A stretch of 64,000 nucleotides of DNA from Triatoma infestans (lineage: Eukaryota; Arthropoda; Insecta; Hemiptera; Reduviidae): NCBI GenBank assembly GCA_011037195.1, contig JAAEAF010000666.1:1-64000 (forward strand), given 5' to 3'. The stretch's first letter is position 1. Each line of letters begins with the position of its first letter. Position numbers and translations under genes: made by a program. Of the stretch, positions 20,288 to 30,197 are shown in pieces. The notes under the pieces are model-generated. The model was given only the letters and a program-made list of their open reading frames with translations. It did not search any database and was not told the DNA's origin.

Positions 20288-20625
20288 GTGACTTCCCAGT
20301 TTGCGGTCATATCTCAAGATGGCAAGTGGTATAAGATTGCGCTTACAACCAGCTTCTCGCTCAACACCATCAATTCAAAACAATTAGTGACAGGTCTTTC
20401 TGAAGATGGTGAACCACTTATAGCATTAAAAACAAAAAATCAGTTATCTATTTAAACGATGAAGATTGGGCAATTCTCCAAGCTAGCAAGCAAATATGTG
20501 ATGAATTTTTTGGTAATAAAAACGGATCCCCTATGTCCGATATTCGATTGAAGCATTCATCAGTTTACTTTGAGAATTTCACCCATAAAACTATGGTTAT
20601 CCAGGGGAAACCATCATAATAGAAA
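20288..20625 (+). pseudogene. PC4-like small protein of Polinton-like element 1, frameshifted
   Basis: Reads SQFAVISQDGKWYKIALTTS, then GEPLIALKTKNQ and, after a frame change near 20445, SVIYLNDEDWAILQASKQIC and SSVYFENFTHKTMVIQG. The layout K-x-x-I-x-L...I-Y-L-x-x-x-D-W-x-x-L resembles PC4/p15-like proteins; this is inference. It lacks an obvious ATG, so the first part may come from the frame of the previous gene. Confidence 0.45.
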
Positions 20626-20639
20626 ATTAGAAGAGCAAC

Positions 20640-21061
20640 AGATTGGCAAAGGGTTTTACCTTAAACCGTATAAGAAAGGGTATGGTCTTTATATAAGAAA
20701 AAACGAATGACTACTTCCTAACAGAGCGCTCACAAACATTGAATTAATGAAATACGCTAAAAATATCCCACATTTTAGAGGTGTATATATGCGTGATGCA
20801 TTGCCAAAATTTCCTAAAACTGATGAATGTGCTATTGTAAATTTAGATTCAGCGTACAATCCTGGAACTCATTGGGTGGCATATATTAAGAAAGGTAACC
20901 AAGTTATATATTTTGATCCATTTGGGAATCTCAGACCACCATTAGAAATGCTATATTATTTTAACAAGAGTGAAGTCATATATAATCGTGAGAGGCATCA
21001 AAATTGGAATACTCCTTATTGTGGACATTTATGTTTAGAATTTCTCTATAATTATGCATAA
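20640..21061 (+). pseudogene. Adenain-like cysteine protease (Polinton PRO)
   Basis: Upstream part GKGFYLKPYKKGYGLYIRKN, then an in-frame TGA, then LPNRALTNIELMKYAKNIPH and the catalytic domain: FRGVYMRDALP, NLDSAYNPGTHWVAYIKK (His in THW), VIYFDPFGN (Asp), NTPYCGHLCLEFLYNYA (Cys in YCGHLC). That His-Asp-Cys order and the HW, FDPFG and CGHxC blocks are those of adenovirus-type maturation proteases found in Polintons, which cleave capsid proteins. From the Met at 20747 the catalytic part is open (104 residues); the TGA splits off the N-terminal part. Confidence 0.88.
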
Positions 21062-21073
21062 CAAAGTTAGCAG

Positions 21074-21787
21074 ATGTTAGTCATGTCTTATACTTTTACC
21101 TTAACAGGTACACCTAGCGTCCTTAGCGCTAATATATTTCCACCAATTAGTTTATTAGATGGAGGTGACTATAACATTGACTTCCTTAGCTTCCAATCTT
21201 ATAACTCGATACCAAACATAATTGAAAATGTAAACAATAAATTTCGTTATGGCGACAAAGTGATTAATATTCCTACTGGGAACTATAAGGTTGAAGCTAT
21301 AGCGGATTACCTAAAAAGACACATGCAGTCACCTCATTCAATTAAAATGAAAGGTAATGTTAACACTTTAAAGGTCGAATTCAAGTGTACCCAACCTGTT
21401 AATTTCAACAAAGAACATTCAATTGGTCCTTTGCTGGGATTTACTCATCATAAAGTACTGGATGCAAACGTTACTCATAAATCAGATGAAATTGTGAAAA
21501 TTCACGGTGTAAATACAATTGCTATAAACTGTAATATAGCTGCAGGATCATACAGAAATGGTAAACCTGGACACACACTATATGAGTTTTCCCCCACAGT
21601 TCCTCCAGGTTATAAACTGGTACATGAACCTACACCAGTCATTTATTTTCCAGTCATTGGAGAGAGAATTGACAATATTACACTAACTCTTACAGACCAA
21701 GACAATAATTTGGTGAACTTTCGTGAAGAAGCAATTACTATTCGACTACGCCTGAAGAAAAATGGGTATAGATTTTCAAGGATATAA
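21074..21787 (+). CDS. Polinton minor capsid (penton-type) protein
   Basis: An intact 237-residue frame; the alternative Met at 21083 (MSYTFTLTG) is a good start too. It is rich in beta-strand-like segments (SVLSANIFPPISLLDGGDYN, DKVINIPTGNYKVEAIADYL, DNITLTLTDQDNNLVNF) and ends with a basic tail (RLRLKKNGYRFSRI). This matches the single-jelly-roll minor capsid protein that sits between protease and major capsid genes in Polintons/adintoviruses. Assignment rests on order and pattern. Its 3' end overlaps the next gene by 26 bases. Confidence 0.75.
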   Translation: MLVMSYTFTLTGTPSVLSANIFPPISLLDGGDYNIDFLSFQSYNSIPNIIENVNNKFRYGDKVINIPTGNYKVEAIADYLKRHMQSPHSIKMKGNVNTLKVEFKCTQPVNFNKEHSIGPLLGFTHHKVLDANVTHKSDEIVKIHGVNTIAINCNIAAGSYRNGKPGHTLYEFSPTVPPGYKLVHEPTPVIYFPVIGERIDNITLTLTDQDNNLVNFREEAITIRLRLKKNGYRFSRI

Positions 21788-21908
21788 ACCAGCTGTAGTT
21801 AGACCAGCCAGTATTCATCGTTTACGCCGCAGAGTGTTAACACCTTTAAACGTCTACTTTCTCCAGCAAATAAAACTTTTAGTTAAACCACGATGGAAGA
21901 AATACTAA
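21762..21908 (+). CDS. Small basic protein overlapping penton and capsid genes
   Basis: A 48-residue frame beginning MGIDFQGYKPAVVRPASIHR and continuing LRRRVLTPLNVYFLQQ. It starts inside the end of the penton gene and its stop at 21906-21908 is inside the start of the major capsid gene (21893), so three genes are chained by overlaps. Strongly basic, which would suit a DNA-condensing or capsid-interior peptide such as the basic core proteins of adenoviruses; that role is inferred. Survival of an open frame here while the neighbour on the 3' side is broken is notable. Confidence 0.6.
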   Translation: MGIDFQGYKPAVVRPASIHRLRRRVLTPLNVYFLQQIKLLVKPRWKKY

Positions 21909-23095
21909 ATGTAAATGAAGGGGTGTCTTTTGAAGAGAGGGTAACCAACTATGAGTATCATACACATCAGCCATATACACAATCGTTGAATAATTCTGAC
22001 GAAATCATTATTTCAGTGCAACAACAGGATATTTTCACAGTTCCGTCAAAGAGTTTTCCTACATTCAAGCACAAGTAGAGAAAGATGAAACTAAACCAGA
22101 TATAAGTTTGAGATTAGTGAGGAATGTATCTCTTTGATGAAATCAAATATCAATTAAATGGAGTTTTAGTTGACCATGTCCGTAATCCAGGAATTGTCAG
22201 CACTCTTAAAGGATATGTTTCTTTTAACAGTGATAAATTAAAACATTAGAAATAGCTGGTTCGATGCCTCCTAATACAGATATCAAGCTTACTGATGATG
22301 ATGGTAATTTTGACTGCTTCATTCCATTGGACACAGTTATGGGCTTCTTTGAAGATTATAACAGAATAATTCTACAAGGGAAACATGAACTAATATTGCA
22401 CAGAAGTAGAAGTGATAATGATTCCATATTTGGTGCTGATGCAACAGTTAAAGCTCCTATTAAACTTAAATCAGCGCACTGGAGGATTCCATATGTAAAA
22501 GTGTCTGATCAACAAAAGTCACGTTTTTGAATGTTATCAACAAGAGGAAGACCATACACATGGCATTTAGATCATGGGATCTAATCGAGTATCCAACACT
22601 GCCTGCTACCACTAAGCATACGTGGACATTGAAAACCACGACAAATTTGGAGAAACCTCGCTATGTGATTATAGCATTTCAAAACAACAGAAAGGATAAC
22701 ATACTAGCAGATCCAACAATTTTCGATCAAAATAACATTACTAATGTTAAACTACATCTAAATTCAGAGATTTATCCCTATTACGATTTAAATGTAAATT
22801 TTTCCAAGAATTATTTCAGTTTTCTGTATTACATGTATCAAAATTTTCAACACAGTTACTATGGGAAAGCAAACCAACCTCTCATGTCTAAAAACCATTT
22901 TAGAGATTATGCACCGATTATTGTAATTGACTGTTCCCGTCAGTCGGAAGCAATTAGATCACCCTCTGTAGACATCAGGTTAGAGATGGAATGTACTGGA
23001 GCTTTCAAGCCAATACCACTGCATATGCTTTAATTTTACAAGATAGCCTCGTGGAATATAATCCTTTATCAGGCATGGTTAGAAGAATGTAATTT
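21893..23095 (+). pseudogene. Polinton major capsid protein (double jelly roll), broken
   Basis: Starts at 21893 with MEEILNVNEGVSFEERVTNY and IIISVQQQDIFTVPSKSF. It continues in other frames: MYLFDEIKYQLNGVLVDHVR, FDCFIPLDTVMGFFEDYNRI, HWRIPYVKVSDQQKSRFLNV, RSWDLIEYPTLPATTKHTWT, YYDLNVNFSKNYFSFLYYMY, IIVIDCSRQSEAIRSPSVDI, and after a last shift near 23035 LVEYNPLSGMVRRM with a stop near 23090. Length (about 400 residues) and the EYHTH...QQQD start fit the double-jelly-roll protein common in arthropod Polinton/adintovirus-like elements. At least three frameshifts, so not functional as it stands. Confidence 0.8.
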
Positions 23096-23166
23096 GTTAT
23101 AATAAGAGGAGGGATGAGTTTGATATAAAGTGAGGCACAACAAAGAAGAACTCGTGGTCAGTCAAT

Positions 23167-23490
23167 ATGTGCGCTGCAGTAATAGATGTGCAAGGTTATC
23201 AAAGCTGGGAGCATGGATTCATCGTTAAGGAGCTGGCTATTGTCAACTTGACTGGTCTGGAGAAGCAATGGTTATTCAAACCCCCATCCTATGGAAATCC
23301 ATACTCACCTCCCAATAGATGGGTATATAGAAATCTTCATGGAATCGGATGGGAAATTGGAAATTCTGACTATTCTGAACTTGATGATATTTGAAGGAAT
23401 GAGACAAAGAACTATGCCTACCTATTCACAAAAGGTGATGAAAAGTGTAAATTCCTAGGAGATATTATTGAAAAAACTGTATGACATGTA
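23167..23490 (+). pseudogene. Conserved arthropod element protein, N-terminal fragment
   Basis: Frame starting MCAAVIDVQGYQSWEHGFIV, then KELAIVNLTGLEKQWLFKPP, RNLHGIGWEIGNSDYSELDD, a stop, then YAYLFTKGDEKCKFLGDIIE. The pattern D-x-x-G-F/Y...FIVKELAI...W-x-FKPP...HGIxWexG is one I have seen in uncharacterised proteins of arthropod mobile elements; an RNase H-like fold is possible but unproven. It is cut off at about 23490 by the next fragment. Confidence 0.5.
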
Positions 23491-24289
23491 GCCCTTCTCG
23501 ACTCAATCAAATACGCTGAACATAAGTGGAAAATCTGTGGCGATCTAAAAGTCATTGCTATACTTTTAGGAATGCAATTGGGGTACAATAAGTACTGTTG
23601 TTTTTTATGTATGTGGGAGAGTAGGGGTAGGAAATCACATTATATTCAAGTAGATTGGCCTACAAGAAATCTTAACTCTAGTGAGAAAAATGTCGTTGCT
23701 AAGCCTCTCGTGGATCCAAAAGATATTCTTCTTCCACCCCTACATATCAAGCTGGGTTTAATGAAGAATTTTGTCAAAGGCATGAACCGAGAAGGCCAGG
23801 CTTTTAAATACCTGAGAGAAAAATTTCCTAGATTAAGTGATGCAAAAGTTAAGGAAGGCATCTTTGCCGCAAATACGTCAACTTGTAAAAGATCCTGCGT
23901 TCGACCTAGTTTTGGAAGGGAAAGAAAAGGAAGCTTGGGAAGCTCTCAAGGGAGTTATGCATGGATTTTTAGGAAACAAAAGAGATGATAACTACACTCA
24001 GTTGGTGACAACACTTCTACAAAAATACCATCAGCTCGGATGCAACATGTATCTAAAAATCCATTTTCTCCACTCCCATCTCGATTTTTTCCCCCTTAGT
24101 TGTGGAGCTATCAGTGACGAGCACGGAGAAAGGTTCCATCAGGATATTTCTGTGATGGAACGAAGATATCAGGGCCGCTGGAATGAAGCAATGCTTGCGG
24201 ATTACTGCTGGTTTGTGTGTAGAGATGCTCCAAAACTCACTTACAAGAGGAAAGCCAAAAGACAGCGAACTCATGAAACTACTAATTGA
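23490..24289 (+). pseudogene. Unnamed conserved element protein with Cys pair and HFLHSH motif
   Basis: Broken frames give KICGDLKVIAILLGMQLGYN, KYCCFLCMWESRGRKSHYIQ, LVDPKDILLPPLHIKLGLMK, LREKFPRLSDAKVKEGIFAA, then after a shift near 23870 QIRQLVKDPAFDLVLEGKEK, GCNMYLKIHFLHSHLDFFPL and SDEHGERFHQDISVMERRYQ. It ends naturally with a basic tail at 24289. The combination CCFLCxW...LPPLHIKLGLMK...HFLHSHLDFFP...DEHGERFHQDI is a widespread arthropod uncharacterised family, probably a transposon protein. Function unknown to me. One main frameshift plus a stop near 23485. Confidence 0.6.
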
Positions 24290-24720
24290 TATTACATTAT
24301 TATATATTGTTAAGTACTATTTACTTTATTTACGGTCATTAAAAAAAAGCGATCACACTTTTAACGTTGTTATCATAAGTCATTAATATTTACGGTTTTC
24401 TCTTAATCCTTTAGAATGAAAAGCTGTCACCTGTTGTGTATCACAGAAACTAGAGCTAATAAACATTTTTCGTTGTCATATTCGTTTTATAAACCCAAAA
24501 TTAATAAGAATTGACTCATAAAGTGAAGGAAACATTAAATTATTATTTTTTTGTTGGGCAGTGTAATTCATAAGATATTATGAATTAGCAACATTATGCA
24601 TACATTATGCATACATTAGCATACATTATGCACTTGCAAGAAAACAAGAAAATAAAAGTTTAATTTGTTTGGATCAAGGACTGCTTTGAGCAATTTTTTT
24701 AAAAAAAAGAGTCTAAACTC
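24290..24720. other. AT-rich spacer with short CATTATGCATA repeats
   Basis: Contains a few ATTATGCATAC repeats at 24590-24630. No coding signal. Confidence 0.6.
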
Positions 24721-24890
24721 TGTATAAAAGGAACTCCAATTTTATCAAGTTCATCATTTGATCATCAATTGTAGCAGCAGCTGACCCCGCAGTGAGTACC
24801 TATACTTTATTTTGTATGTATTTCTATAATTTTTTAGTAAAAGATAAGTAATTTTTATAAATTTTAAGTATTGTTGATTTTTTTATTCAG
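24721..24890 (+). promoter_or_regulatory. Promoter and 5'-UTR intron of the small polB-upstream gene (copy 1)
   Basis: TATA box TATAAAAGG at about 24722, followed by initiator-like TCATCA words at 24750-24770. A splice donor GTGAGT at 24792 and a TTTTTTATTCAG acceptor lead directly to ATG at 24891. Copy 2 at 28741-28847 has the same plan: intron acceptor touching the ATG. Confidence 0.65.
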
Positions 24891-25165
24891 ATGCCCGATT
24901 TGAAGAACAAACTGAATAACATCATCATTCAAGTTAAGTCTATTAAAGACTTAAACATTAATGAAAAGTACACAGTTATAAATTTTAGAAAATCAAAAAC
25001 TAGATTTGGTGACACAGTAATAGCAACTTTACAAAAAACTTAGGCGGGGTACAGATGAACTGCTTTCTCCCACGTACCTATTTAAGTATACTTACGGATG
25101 AAATTATATCCACTTATGAGCCTAGGCTCATTACAACTAGTTTACGAAGGGTTAAACCCCAATAA
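24891..25165 (+). pseudogene. Small conserved Polinton protein upstream of polB (copy 1)
   Basis: Reads MPDLKNKLNNIIIQVKSIKD, then YTVINFRKSKTRFGDTVIAT, a stop near 25040, then MNCFLPRTYLSILTDEII in another frame. It matches copy 2 (TRFGKSYILTLVDENGQFNC, FLPKKYSECID). The pattern TRFG-x-x-x-I-x-x-L-x-D...F-x-C-F-L-P suggests an OB-fold, single-stranded-DNA-binding-like small protein; inference only. It directly precedes polB in both elements, which suits a replication role. Confidence 0.6.
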
Positions 25166-25303
25166 TTCATTTAAAATAAAATTTGTTTAAAATGCACTTT
25201 TTTATTCTTTTAAATGCACATTAAAAGAAATAATTTTACATAATTTCAACTAGAATCAAACTAAAGTTCAACCACTAAACATCAGTTTTAATAATTTAGA
25301 ATC

Positions 25304-27470
25304 ATGTTTAATATCTGTAAAAAATGTTCAAAAATCTAAAAGAAAAACAGAATCACGAAAAACAATGTGAACAGGAATGTGAAGGACTTTGTGAAAAATG
25401 TGGCCATCTGTTCAAAACTATTACAATTTGATTCCCCACGAAACATATTGTATGCTGGAACCTCAACCAAAGAAAACAAAAATTGAACCTAAGAGAGCAA
25501 CCCTTTTAGCACAACCTGAAGATGGTAAAGGTATTTTGGCATATGAAACAGGATTTTCTAACAGATTAAAATCATTTTTTATACGTTCCATTCAAAACTT
25601 TGATCTACCTTCGTTTCTTCAATCAACTAAGGATAAAATTATTATCTGTTTAACAGAATCAATTCAGGAACATAACAGTATTAAATTTAATCTTTTTGTT
25701 GAGTGTAAACTATATAATCAGTTGGGAGAAGAATTAGAAACAGCTGTTAAAACTAAAAATATAATAGCGGTTAAAGAAACAAATTTAGAAGATGTATTGA
25801 ACAAAGCTTTTTTTAAGTTACAAGAAGAATTGGAGGAGACGCAACTAAAGAAAAGTAATTGGTCTTTATTTGGTGTTGATGGAGTCCGTTTAAAAATTAA
25901 TAAATATAACCCACTGAGAGGTACTTACCTTTACCTGCTAGTATATCTCGTAAAGGTGCCTGTATCAATGTGAAAAGTAATGATACCAAATGCTTTCAGT
26001 ATGCAATTTTAGCTAATCAGGTCCAAAAAACACGCCCACCGACTTAGCAAGTACACGCCTGACGTTTTGCAGAAATATGATTTTTCGGACATTACATTTC
26101 CCACGCCTTTACATGAAATTCATAAATTTTAAAAATGGAATAATATATCGATCAACGTTTTTGGTATAGATGAAAAACAGAACATATATCCGTTGAAAAT
26201 TTGTAAAAAAGAATTGACCGATCATCGCGATTTGTTATTAATTAACCAAAACAGTTTACAGCATTATGTGTACATTCAAAATTTTAATCGACTAATTCAC
26301 AGTCAACTTACTAAAAGTACAAGCAAAATAATTGCCCCAGCTCAGTTTATGCAATGTATTAAAATGATAGCCGAGGAGGTTTCCAAAATATATCAAATCA
26401 ATAAGGAAATGACACCTCTTACTTTAGAAGAGCAAAGAATATTCGAAACTGCTAAAGAGTGCTTTATGTGTGGTAAAACATTTGATATTAATGAGAGGGA
26501 TATCAAAGTGCACGATCACTGTCACAATACAGGTAAATTTAGAGGTGCCACTTACAGCTCATGTAATTTAAGATATAGTAATCCGACATTTCTAACTGTT
26601 TTTTTCCATAACTTAAGTGGTTACGATAGCCATTACATAATTAAAGAACTTGGATATGATACTAACAAAATTAATGTTATTCCGAACACTGAAGAAAAGT
26701 ACATTTCGTTTTCAAAACAAATAAACAGTAATATTACAGTTAGATTCCTTGATACTTATAGATTTATGCCTGAAAGCCTGGATAAGTTAATAAGAAATTT
26801 GCAAAATTTTAAAGAGGTGAAGAAATTTTATAACGATGAAGTTAGGCTTTTAACAAGAAAAGGAGTGTTTCCTCATGATTATGTAAGGTATTTTGAAAAA
26901 TTAGAAGTTACTGCTTTACCACGCATAGAAGAATTTCACAATCAACTTACAGGTTCTAACATAACAGCAGCAGATTATGAACCAGCTTGCCAAGTTTGGT
27001 CAGTATTCAAATGTAATAATTTAGAATACAGCGATCATTACTTAAAAACGGACGTACTTTTCTTATCAGACATTTTTGAAAATTTCCGAGATATTACTTT
27101 AAAAACACATTTCCTTGATCCTGCACATTATTATACTTTACCAGGACTCTCATGGGACGCAATGCTTCAGTGTACTGGAGTTTGTTTAGAACTACTTTTG
27201 GACTATGAGCAGATACGTTTATAGAAAATGGAACTACTTTTGTTTATAGAAAATGGAATTAGAGGAGGTATATGCCAAGGATCTCACCGTCATTGTAAGG
27301 CAAACAATAAATACATGGATGAGTACGATCCAAATTTAGATTCAACGTTCATTTCATATCAAGATTGTAATAACTTGTACGGGTTTTCCATGATCAAATC
27401 TTTACCCTTTGCTGAATTTACTTGGATACCCCCAGAAGACATATGTATAGATGAGTTAGAAGAGAGCTCG
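25304..27470 (+). pseudogene. Family B DNA polymerase of Polinton-like element 1, broken
   Basis: Zinc-finger start (MFNICKKCSK, CEGLCEKCGHLF), then an N-terminal region (ILAYETGFSNRLKSFFIRSI, NWSLFGVDGVRLKINKYNPL). After decay near 25970-26190 it continues with an endonuclease VII-like finger (KVHDHCHNTGKFRGATYSSC), Exo II (HNLSGYDSHYIIKELGY), Exo III (HYLKTDVLFLSDIFENFR) and the first polymerase motif (SYQDCNNLYG). Compared with the intact copy at 50531 it lacks about 150-200 residues including Exo I (D-F-E), a deletion at about 26325. A stop plus a small repeat (TTTATAGAAAATGGAA) occurs at 27215-27255. Cut at about 27470 by a Gypsy pol fragment, so motifs B and C are missing. Confidence 0.9.
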
Positions 27471-28490
27471 GATCCCCGTTTAACAGCCCGATTTGGGCCG
27501 TCCCAAAATAAGCAGACGCCTCGGGTAAAAAGAAAATACGCATGGTAATAGACTACCGCAAACTTAACAACAAGACAGTCGAAAACAAATTCCCTCTCCC
27601 TAATATTGAGGACTTATTTGGCAAAATAGGACGTGCGACGTACTTTTCCGCAATTGACTTGGCTTTAGGGTTCCACCAAATTGAAATGGACCCCGAATCA
27701 ATTCCCAAGACAGCATTCTCCATAGAAAACGGACATTACAAATTCCTACGCATGCCCTTCGGACTCAAGAACCCCCCCCCCACTTTTCAAAGGTTAATGA
27801 ATTCCATCTTTTCCAGAATCCCTAACGTACTCGTATATATGGACGACATTATCATATTCTCAGATAGCTTGGACGAACATATAAAACACCTTTAGACTGT
27901 TTTTGACAAACTTAGACAACATAATTTAAAAATTCAACTCGATAAGACAGAATTCTTCAAAAGGGAACTTCTCTTTTTGGGACACATCATCTCCGACAAA
28001 GGTATACAACCTAACCCACCAAAACTAGAAGCTATTGCCAAATTCCCACTTCCCCAAACATAAAAACAAATTAAACAATTCCTTGCTCTTACTGGCTATT
28101 ACAGAAAAATGATCAAGAATTATGCCAAGATAGCCAGACCCCTAGCACTCTCATTAAGAAAAGACAGAGACATAATAATTGACGACAGCTATAGACATGC
28201 CTTTGAAACTTTAAAATCCCTTTTACAGAATAGTCCCATCCTACAATTGCCCAACTTTGATAAACCCTTTATCCTCACCAAGGATGCCTCCAACTACGCA
28301 ATAGGAGCCGTCCTATCCCAGAACTTCGACGGAAAGGACCTCCCTATTTCCTTTGCTTCCCGTACTCTAAACAAACAAGAAGAGAATTACTCCACGATAG
28401 AGAAGGAACTGTTAGCGATCGTCTGGGCTTGCAGACATTTTAGACCTTAGACGTAGATTTACTATACAGACTGACCATAGACCATTACAG
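27471..28490 (+). pseudogene. Ty3/Gypsy reverse transcriptase/RNase H fragment
   Basis: [59 protein letters not shown] and [15 protein letters not shown] with the YMDD catalytic box. Then FLGHIISDKGIQPNPPKLEA, FLALTGYYRKMIKNYAKIAR, and RNase H (FILTKDASNYAIGAVLSQNF, EENYSTIEKELLAIVWACRH, TDHRPLQ near 28475). Stops occur after IKHL and before KQIKQFL, and a frame change at 28450. Less decayed than the Gypsy copies at 4 and 12-13 kb. No LTRs adjoin it; it sits abruptly inside polB copy 1. Confidence 0.93.
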
Positions 28491-28847
28491 TAGGGTAAAT
28501 AGGAGGCCTTTGGCTCAGTAAACATGGCGGCCAAGGAGGAAGAAGATGTGTGATTGGTGGAAAGGAGGGTGGGTATAATGGTTTTATGAAAAGGAGAGGA
28601 CCCCTCTCTTCTACTCCCTCTCGCTCAAACGCTCTCTCTCTGCAAAAAGTCGTTTACTATAATTAGTAAATCAAAAGGTATAAAACTATGAATATTAGTG
28701 CACACACATCTGCATCTGCAGCTGTACGACAATTTCCACAGTAAGTACTTTTATTTGGTACGTTGCTTTCTTAGATTTATACTGTATAACTTTTTTTTCC
28801 TTTTTTTTTGGTAAAATTTACCTTTTTTTTTCTTACTCCATTCATAG
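28491..28847 (+). promoter_or_regulatory. Promoter and 5'-UTR intron of Polinton-like element 2
   Basis: GC-richer stretch with CATGGCGGCCAAGGAGGAAG and a pyrimidine tract (CTCTCGCTC, CTCTCTCTCT), then TATAAAAC at about 28679, a short leader, donor GTAAGT at 28741 and acceptor TTCATAG ending at 28847, directly before ATG 28848. Confidence 0.6.
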
Positions 28848-29144
28848 ATGAACAATTTGAAAGCTGTTTTGAACTCCGTTTCACATGAAGCTACAAAATC
28901 GATAAAGGAACTAACGAAGTTTAAAAGATATCCTATAGATAAATTTGAATTGGTGGAAACCAGATTTGGGAAAAGCTATATTTTGACTTTGGTGGATGAA
29001 AATGGCCAATTTAATTGCTTCCTCCCCAAAAAGTATTCCGAGTGTATAGATAAAAAAATGATTCAAAATTATGAAAGTTTGTCAATTGTACTCATTTTCA
29101 AAGGGGTTGCGGCAAATAATGCATTTATTTTAGAATTTGATTAA
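28848..29144 (+). CDS. Small conserved Polinton protein upstream of polB (copy 2)
   Basis: An intact 98-residue frame: MNNLKAVLNSVSHEATKSIK, ETRFGKSYILTLVDENGQFN, CFLPKKYSECIDKKMIQNYE, ending NAFILEFD. Homologous to 24891-25165. Possible OB-fold-like single-stranded-DNA-binding accessory of PolB; this function is inferred from gene order and strand pattern only. The ATG follows a splice acceptor with no gap, which fixes the start. Confidence 0.65.
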   Translation: MNNLKAVLNSVSHEATKSIKELTKFKRYPIDKFELVETRFGKSYILTLVDENGQFNCFLPKKYSECIDKKMIQNYESLSIVLIFKGVAANNAFILEFD

Positions 29145-29197
29145 GAGTTTGTTTTTGCTAAATTGTTTTTTTTTAACCAGTAACTAGAGGGTTTTTT

Positions 29198-29500
29198 AAA
29201 AATTAAAAAAGTACCCCTTTGAAAAAATTAATTTTTTTGAAACTAAATTTTGGTAAATCTTATATATTGGCTTCAGTAGATTAATGAAATAAAATTAAAA
29301 TTAAAAAAGTACCCCTTTGAAAAAATTAATTTTTTTGAAACTAAATTTTGGTAAATCTTATATATTGGCTTCAGTAGATTAATGAAATAAAATTAAAATT
29401 AAAAAAGTACCCCTTTGAAAAAATTAATTTTTTTGAAACTAAATTTTGGTAAATCTTATATATAGGTTTCAGTAGATTAATGAAATAAAATTAATTAAAG
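29198..29500. repeat. Tandem repeat, 98-base unit x3, derived from the small gene
   Basis: GTACCCCTTTGAAAAAATTA starts at 29211, 29309 and 29407. Each unit reads KLNFGKSYILASVD then a stop, which resembles FGKSYILTLVDENG of the gene just upstream. So a decayed piece of that gene was amplified in tandem. Confidence 0.88.
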
Positions 29501-29512
29501 TTTTTTCATATA

Positions 29513-29818
29513 ATGGATCAAGAACTACATTTGGAAAATTATTTATGCGTTAAAGTAAGAATGTGTATGACTGAAAATGAAGTTTTGTGCTTAGATTGCA
29601 GTCAGAATGTACATTTAGACGACATTATTAACGTGAGAAGTACACATAACATGATTTATATTAGTAATATAATTAAAAATATACATTGCTCTGAATGTAA
29701 TGAGAACCTCACACGAGTTAATAACGCAAACAATTGCGATTGGTGTTCAGAGGAATTGTATTCTATGATAACACATAGAGCATTTCAAGAGGGCTACTCC
29801 ATCGTAGTGAAACAATAG
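29513..29818 (+). CDS. Cys-rich 101-residue Polinton protein
   Basis: Intact frame MDQELHLENYLCVKVRMCMT ... NIHCSECNENLTR ... NNCDWCSEELYSMITHRAFQ, end VVKQ. Four Cys in two C-x-x-C pairs (HCSEC and CDWC) plus VLCLDC suggest a zinc ribbon. I do not recognise the family. It lies between the small polB-upstream gene and polB in element 2; the matching gene is not visible in element 1. Confidence 0.5.
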   Translation: MDQELHLENYLCVKVRMCMTENEVLCLDCSQNVHLDDIINVRSTHNMIYISNIIKNIHCSECNENLTRVNNANNCDWCSEELYSMITHRAFQEGYSIVVKQ

Positions 29819-30197
29819 TTTTTTCTAAAGAACATATATGTCTGTATGATAATTTTGTAAGCTAAAATTACTATAATACGTTTAAATTTGTTGCAACAAA
29901 TTTAGTTCCTTTTAAAATCGAGTGAACTCCTACGTTACTGGTGCAAAAAACAAAACTTTTGCTGTATTTAGTTGCTTTATTTTTCTAATATTTAATTTTT
30001 TATTAACCTAAAGCGTTCATTCAATTGCATAAAAAAATTGTAGATCGCGTGATAAAGAAGGCTTGGCAATAATCTACCCCTTGCGCATTTATCTAATGTT
30101 TCAAAAGTTCATATAAGAATAATTTAAGCAATCACTAAAAAGTAAAATAAATAAAGCTCCTTTTTCCACCACTGCTGACATCACAGCTCTCATCATC
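29819..30197. promoter_or_regulatory. Intergenic region upstream of polB copy 2
   Basis: AT-rich. TAAATAAAGCTCCTTTTT at about 30147 could hold a weak TATA or a polyA signal of the gene before. The leader ACTGCTGACATCACAGCTC precedes the ATG. Confidence 0.4.
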
